Assembly (NCBI GenBank): GCA_963669155.1
Contig: OZ022577.1
Coordinates: 33,611,850-33,675,849, forward strand
Length of the DNA: 64,000 nucleotides
Direction: 5' to 3'
Origin: Arbacia lixula
Taxonomy: Eukaryota; Echinodermata; Echinoidea; Arbacioida; Arbaciidae
A program made the position numbers and the translations under genes. Below are positions 58,557-64,000 of the stretch, piece after piece. Within the stretch, counting starts at the first letter, position 1. Every line of letters begins with the position of its first letter. The notes below the pieces were generated by a model that worked only from the letters and a program-made list of their open reading frames with translations, searched no databases and had not been told where the DNA came from.

Positions 58557-61500
58557 CTACAAGCAAATCATCACATAGGGTCTGTTATATCATGTCATGG
58601 TAAGCAAAAGATTAGTAATGGAAACATTTGAGGAGGTATAGGTTTCATGTAATACACGTATCTATATTATCTGCTTCATTCAAAATAGAAGTTCAGAACA
58701 AATTGCGATGGATGGGTAGATTTCAGAATGATTCACAAACTTACATAAAAGCATGAGCTAATTGTACAATTAGTTACAGCATATACATATATTTTTTGCC
58801 TTAATACTTATTTTGGTGTGTGTGTGTGTGTGATGAATATATCTACTTCTTCCCACTGTAAGCAAAATTTATCATGGGTGTCATTATGCTCTTGCATACA
58901 GTGACGGTTTTAATAGGCTAAGAGGCTCTTACAGCTAATCAATTATACTCAACATGTTTACATAACTTTTCATGATGATAACCCTCAAAGGATGTAAAAA
59001 TCCCATTGTCAAGTTTTTACCTGGAGTCACTTCTACCTTCCATTGCCATAGACAGGTGCTGATGCCTGTGCCATCTCGAGCTGCTGTGCGTGAAGTAGAT
59101 GATACCGTCTGATTGGATGTCTAGGTCATTGAAGAATAACAGAGGCTTGCCTTCCACGAGTGTGTCTCTGGATACCAGCTGGAGCTTGTCTCCTCCAATT
59201 GGTTTATCAAGAGAAAATTGTAATAGGAAGTACGGCATGGCTTTAAATGTGTGCTTCATTTATACTCCTCCCTAAAAAAAAATATGTGTCCCATTTTGTC
59301 TCTATTTGTCTAATTGTCTCTTGCCTCTTTCGCTCTCTGTTGATATTCTCTCATATTCTCTCTTATTCTCTGTCTCGTTTACACATCTCTGTCTCTATCT
59401 CCTCTCTTTCCCTGAAAAAAATCTTATTCAAAAACATTGATGGTAACAAAATGAGGATATACATGTAGGTTTCTTCAACTTTAACAAAAATGTTGTGCCT
59501 TCCTTCAAAATGAAGTTTGATAGGTCGTAAATATATATTTATTTTGGTGCCTCCGCAATGAAATTGCTGGATGGTATTACGTTTCCAGGTTGTCCGTTTG
59601 TCTGTCCGTCCATTGCAAATTTCATCAAACTTGTGCAATGATAATATACCAGTAAGGCAGGGCAATTGAGTGATCAAATGTTAGTTCATGTAGGTTAAAG
59701 GTCACAGGTCAGGTCAAGTCAAATTTTTTTCAAAATTTTTACAAGATAACTCCAGAAATATCAAATCAACCTCCATCAAAGATAGTTCAATGACAAAATG
59801 TGATGAGACAATTCAATTATACTTTGGGATTAGATAGGTTAAACGGGTTAGATAGGTAAACGTAGTTCAATGATGACACGGCAGGTCTCTCTTCATTAGA
59901 GGATGGAATTTAACTAAATATTCAAGATTGTGGCAATTCTTCAGTGTCTGAGCAGGAGGACGGAGGCATACCTGTCAACTGGGCGCAGTCAAATTTCTCC
60001 ATAGTTTTATTTGTTATCCTCGCAATGATATTGTAATAAAGAGTGACCAAGTGATGCTCTTACCTGTCGAGATGTTGATCTTAAAGAGACCAAGAACCGC
60101 ATCGGTGGTATAGAGAAACCCGTCGGGACCAAAACGGATACCAAGGGGACGGCCGCATTCCAGTTCATTAGCTGCAGAATGCAAGGTAGTTTGAAGGTTA
60201 TTTTCAAATATCATCTTTTTTGTCCATACTTCATCAGATTTGTATTCACTGCTTGAGAAGAGCGCATATCAGATTATCATTGCTTTTATAAGAACCGTTT
60301 AAAAGTTATTGTGTAACTCATCTTGATAATCTTGTTACCTGATTGGTTGACTAGCAAAAGTGCCTCATTAATATGAAGCAGTTTACAGTACTTTATTTGC
60401 ATAAGTAGCAAGCAAATTTAAATAGCATAAAAAGCATGGCCAGTACTTTTATATGCATGAACTTGCATAATGAGTGGAGTCTCTATGCTATGGGAGCTTG
60501 CGTGTTAACTCATTTGCGTGACCGATGTTGAAAAACCCATGAACTTGAGTGCATTAATGTGCCTATTCGCAGAAACTCTGCAAACAGCAGTGTAAGGCAA
60601 ACTGTTCAAAATAATGTCACAATGATTTTTGTTGCACGTCTTTTGGAACACAAACACAATTACCAATTGATGTACATGCAGTACAAATACGCTGTGAGCA
60701 GTGCGCAATTCAAATTCGCAGTGTAATCTAACACCAATGCGCGGTTTGATTGGAGAAATCTTGTTTAATGGTTGTGGGATCGAAATATCCTAGTCATTCA
60801 TCATTTTTTTATTCAGTGTATAAAACAAATAGACAACCCACTCATATATATAACATATATTGCATACTATTCAGTCAAGGTACAAACTTCGAAGCACTTT
60901 CTTCAAGATTTAAAAAAGAAAGAAATAGCCTTTCAATTGGCAAAATCCAGCTGGATCATGTCAGTAGCAAATTCATTTACACAATAGGAAAAAAATAATT
61001 TTGCCACATACATGGTATAATCTACTAAATCAAATCACACATAACAACAACAAGACTGGCTTACAACAATTTGAGGGTCCCAATCTTGCCAGTTCTGTTA
61101 CTTTCAGGTCCTGGTTGATCCGTATGATCTTGCCATCTGCTGTGCCACTGTAGATGACTCCTGATAAATAATTCAATCAATAGCATCGTGTAATAAAAAA
61201 ATAAACATCCTATCGAGCTATGGCTGCAAAGACCCACTTAAACATGATTGCTGATTATCTCATGCATCAAACTAAGCTAGTACAAGGTTATGAGAATGAA
61301 ATACTTCCACCCTCAATCTGTTTGATGTGTAATTGTGAGATAGACATTGTATAGCCCACAAAACTCTCTATTTAAATCTAAATGATCAAACCTTGCATGT
61401 GCAAAATCTTCAATGTAGTTTGCATATACATATGCATATGCATATATAAAATGCATATACCTTCCATATAATATGAAGTTTTATTTTGAGAACACTTTAG

Positions 61501-62873
61501 CTGATTTGACTAGTTCTGTACCAAACAAATGTATTTTATTATCCTAGGAGCATTAAATTACACCATGGACCAAATTATAAATAGGTCCATAATTATCTGC
61601 CATTTTTTTTCATAAAGGCCACTGTCCTATTACACTTGTCTGTAAAGGCCACTCGACTTAAATCCCCTCTTTATTAAGACAATTATCTGTTATCCGTGTG
61701 TGGGTGATCTTTCTGGACAAGTTTTACTATATATAGGTGACAGAATAAATGTAAGCCTAGCTACCATCTTGAACTGCCAATGATTCTGGTCCTGTGACGA
61801 GACCTTCTAGAATGCGCTCCGCCCCCTGGAGACGGTTGTTGGCTGCCAACTCATCTCCAAGGTACGGTGGGGCGGGTAAACTGGGCAAAGAATGCATCAA
61901 AGAAAGGAGAGATGAATGGAGAAAGGGGAGAGGTGGAGAAAGAGAGGGAGTAAAGGAGATATGAATGATGGGGGAGAGAGGGGAGGGGAAAGATAATGAG
62001 TAGTGAAAGGGAATGAGAGCGAAAGAGAGAGAGATACAGAAGTTTTATTATAGAAATTTTAATGTTCTTGACTCCTCCCACCCTCCGTGCCCATTTTGCT
62101 TGCTTCATTTCAATGGCAATTCATATGGAAATATAGAAATCTGAACATTTCTTTTTATTTTGGATTCTGTTGATTCCTCTTCTGAATAAACAAATATATT
62201 TCTGAGTTTGCAGACATGAAATAATAATCCATCCAATTTAATTTAGATACTGTTTCTTACAATGTTTATCTCACAGCTAATAATAACTTGATTAACCATG
62301 AATAAAACAAACAAGCAGATGATCAAATGACAGAATTTGGAATTTAAACATAATGCAAGCTACTTTATAATATAAATCATGCTATAATAAAAAGGTATTT
62401 GACACAAATACATATATATATATACATATTTGCTGATTAAAAATGTGAGAAATGTCAATTTTTTTTCCAGATTGTGATGATTAATCAATATTAGCATTGA
62501 GACATAATATATTTATATTTTCAATTTACATATTAAATTTAAAATTGGCAAACTTTATAATGTAAGGGTTGGTAGTAGTAAAGATTATGGGACATGTAAT
62601 CAATGGAGTGCTGTTCTGATTTCAGGAAATGCAAAAAAAAAATCAAAACATTTTTAATAATTAGATAAAAATTTGGAAGATAAAGGCAGAAGAGTTCTGC
62701 TGTGATCACAGCCCATAATGATTACCACTAATATCCAATATTTTTATTTTACAGTTTGGAAGACTTACTGAAATGAAACAGGTTCAAAGGGAACAGGCAG
62801 GAGGTAGACGAGGAAAGAAATGAGTGGCCCAAGTACTGCTACTCCCAGACAGAAGGGTTGACAACCCAACGAC
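58470..62873 (-). CDS. APMAP: APMAP-like membrane-anchored beta-propeller protein, N-terminal half, runs into assembly gap
   Basis: Adipocyte plasma membrane-associated protein is a type II membrane protein with a six-bladed propeller of the strictosidine synthase/gluconolactonase fold; arylesterase activity is reported for mammalian APMAP. Six exons with matching phases are visible, about 228 codons. The first carries a single membrane segment (LGVAVLGPLISFLVYLLPV) and PFEPVSF. The rest show AERILEGLVTGPESLAV, YSGTADGKIIRI, ECGRPLGIRFGPDGFLY, FFNDLDIQSDGIIYFTHSSS and NGVQLSK. Mammalian APMAP is about 416 residues. The second half is absent: the frame enters the N run at 58469, and nothing left of the gap to 53.4 kb resembles it. 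The initiating exon, right of 62873, was not found either. Confidence 0.88.
59021..59192 (-). CDS. APMAP: APMAP-like exon
   Basis: 172 bp encoding GDKLQLVSRDTLVEGKPLLF, FNDLDIQSDGIIYFTHSSSR and WHRHQHLSMAMEGRSDS. The FxNDL...IYFTxSSS pattern matches the metal-site region of the propeller family. Acceptor TTGGAG, donor GTAAAA. Confidence 0.88.
59545..59760 (-). repeat. Fragment of the GGACGGACAAC-ended repeat, inverted
   Basis: Reverse complement reads GGACGGACAGACAAACGGAC, AACCTGGAAACG, CATCCAGCAATTTCATTGCG, GAGGCACC. To the right come AGGTCA-type motifs, as expected for the family read in this orientation. Confidence 0.55.
60064..60171 (-). CDS. APMAP: APMAP-like exon
   Basis: 108 bp encoding NELECGRPLGIRFGPDGFLY and TTDAVLGLFKINIST. 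CGRPLGIR-GP-G is a family hallmark. Acceptor CTGCAG, donor GTAAGA. Confidence 0.92.
61065..61160 (-). CDS. APMAP: APMAP-like exon
   Basis: 96 bp encoding GVIYSGTADGKIIRINQDLK and VTELARLGPSNC, a propeller blade (TGTADG in mammals). Acceptor TATCAG, donor GTAAGC. Confidence 0.9.
61765..61880 (-). CDS. APMAP: APMAP-like exon, N-terminal propeller region
   Basis: 116 bp encoding LPAPPYLGDELAANNRLQGA and ERILEGLVTGPESLAVQD. The LVGPES-like motif is typical of APMAP and strictosidine synthase-like proteins. Acceptor GCCCAG, donor GTAGCT. Confidence 0.9.
61880..62040. repeat. Purine-rich tract
   Basis: GGAGAAAGGGGAGAGG-type sequence directly upstream (in gene sense) of the APMAP-like exon at 61765-61880. 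Confidence 0.8.
62769..62873 (-). CDS. APMAP: APMAP-like exon with transmembrane segment
   Basis: About 105 bp encoding SLGCQPFCLGVAVLGPLISF and LVYLLPVPFEPVSF: a signal-anchor followed by the conserved P-x-x-F/SF motif. Donor GTAAGT, phase 2. The acceptor ATCAAG after a long T run is my best choice; the 5' border is less certain than the donor. Confidence 0.75.
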
Positions 62874-64000
62874 CTTGATGCCAAAGAAAAAAAAGCAAAT
62901 AAAACAGAAGACCGTTTCCTCTGTGTTGATGGTTTGCAACATTCATGAAATTCTCTCCATTTTGATTTTGCACACATGTGTACCTGGCTATGGTTTATGA
63001 TACAGACAATATTGCATTACGTGCTCTATAGCATGAATTCCTTTTATTTGGCTTGTTAGTGTAGGTGTTGCAACACACAATCACCTCAACCACGATTCAT
63101 CTTTTGTGATGAGCCACTTTTGTATGAAATCTACCGGGAATTCATTATAAAAATGCATTTTTTAAGGGAAATCATAAAGTTTAGCAGGCTAGGTAGTAAT
63201 CATGACTATGATTGCACATGCATGCATACACACAAACACATGCACAAACGCCTGCAAATACACACACATCATCACACATCTAAGGCATACCATCAGTGAG
63301 AATGAACTACTGAGAATGAGAAATACAGCAATTCAAATAAATGCCGTAACAAAAGTGAATACTTACATCTCCACTGCACCTAACTTTAGTTGTGATGACA
63401 GTGTAGACTCAAGGAAAACTATGCACTTTGCGAGAAAGAAGAAACTAGAAACAAGCGTTGACTCTGACCTACCAGCAAAACTGCATCAGTTCTGGCTATG
63501 TAAAGAGCCAATTAAGTCAATATATTATAGTATTATAGAATGTGCAGGTATGCCTGGACTACACATTCTATGAATCACTTTCCCTTCAGCTTTCAAAGAT
63601 TCCTTCACTGTCTCTTTTGTCTACATATTGTTTGGTTACGAGTATGGCAATTAACAAGTCAGTATTGGGATCGGACAAAAGACATTCCAAGATAAATGGA
63701 AATGAATGAATGCTCATGGAAATTGCATTTATTTATTTACAAAGGACCACAACAATAATGCGAAGTCCCCCTCTGCATTTTTATGTAACCATCACTTCTT
63801 TTGGTTTTTATTTTTAAAATTCCTCTCATTTTCTCCATACCTATCCACAGGTGTTCGCATAACACTGATTTCTTTATTGTATTATTTCTCTATTCTCTAC
63901 CCCCCCAACCCCTTTTTCACACTAGGATGTTTTTTAGGGTTATCAGACGTCTTATGGACAATGGACAATAGACATGCATTCGAAAAATCATAAATACTAT
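62874..64000. other. Upstream of visible APMAP-like exons: no exon found
   Basis: The start-codon exon of the APMAP-like gene should lie here or beyond the right edge. No ATG-bearing exon with a matching donor was recognised. CA-rich short runs at 63220-63270. Confidence 0.4.

Overview
The window is animal genomic DNA, not microbial. Genes are split by GT-AG introns, intergenic DNA is AT-rich and full of transposon remnants and microsatellites, and a run of 200 N (58270-58469) marks a scaffold gap. The gene families and repeat types (short foldback elements, TGACCTTTGACC repeats, L2/CR1-like and L1-like LINEs) fit a marine deuterostome, most likely an echinoderm such as a sea urchin. The species is my inference.

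Four protein-coding genes are supported. (1) A mitochondrial acetyl-CoA synthetase (ACSS1-like) runs on the minus strand from 34840 to beyond the left edge. Twelve exons were placed by hand and join into 596 codons without a frame break; the C-terminal exons lie outside. Its first intron is 18 kb and packed with mobile elements. (2) A three-finger C2H2 zinc-finger protein of 703 residues lies at 37129-39240 on the plus strand, with a long S/T/P-rich region and SUMO-type motifs. (3) A complete vasohibin (tubulin carboxypeptidase) runs on the minus strand, 53424-43902, in nine coding exons giving 357 residues with the Cys-His-Ser triad at the spacing of the vertebrate enzymes. (4) The N-terminal half of an APMAP-like beta-propeller membrane protein runs on the minus strand, 62873-58470; its reading frame enters the N gap and does not reappear beyond it.

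Layout: 1-34840 ACSS1-like gene and its introns; 34841-37088 divergent spacer; 37089-39240 zinc-finger exon; 39241-43901 repeat-rich spacer; 43902-53444 vasohibin; 54044-57132 a composite mobile element with long inverted ends around an 89-bp tandem array; 57555-58175 two more element fragments; 58270-58469 gap; 58470-62873 APMAP-like exons; 62874-64000 no recognised exon. The four genes look like unrelated neighbours (acetate activation, transcription, microtubule modification, membrane hydrolase-like protein) and not a functional cluster.

The most unusual structure is the 3.1-kb composite element starting about 620 bp upstream of the vasohibin start codon. Inverted ends of roughly 270-300 bp carry perfect TGACGTCA sites and enclose about 25 copies of an 89-bp repeat whose leading motif also occurs at the element's own ends. 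Many other non-autonomous elements were found by matching copies or inverted ends, including several sets flanked by TTAA and a hAT-like set beginning CAGGG.
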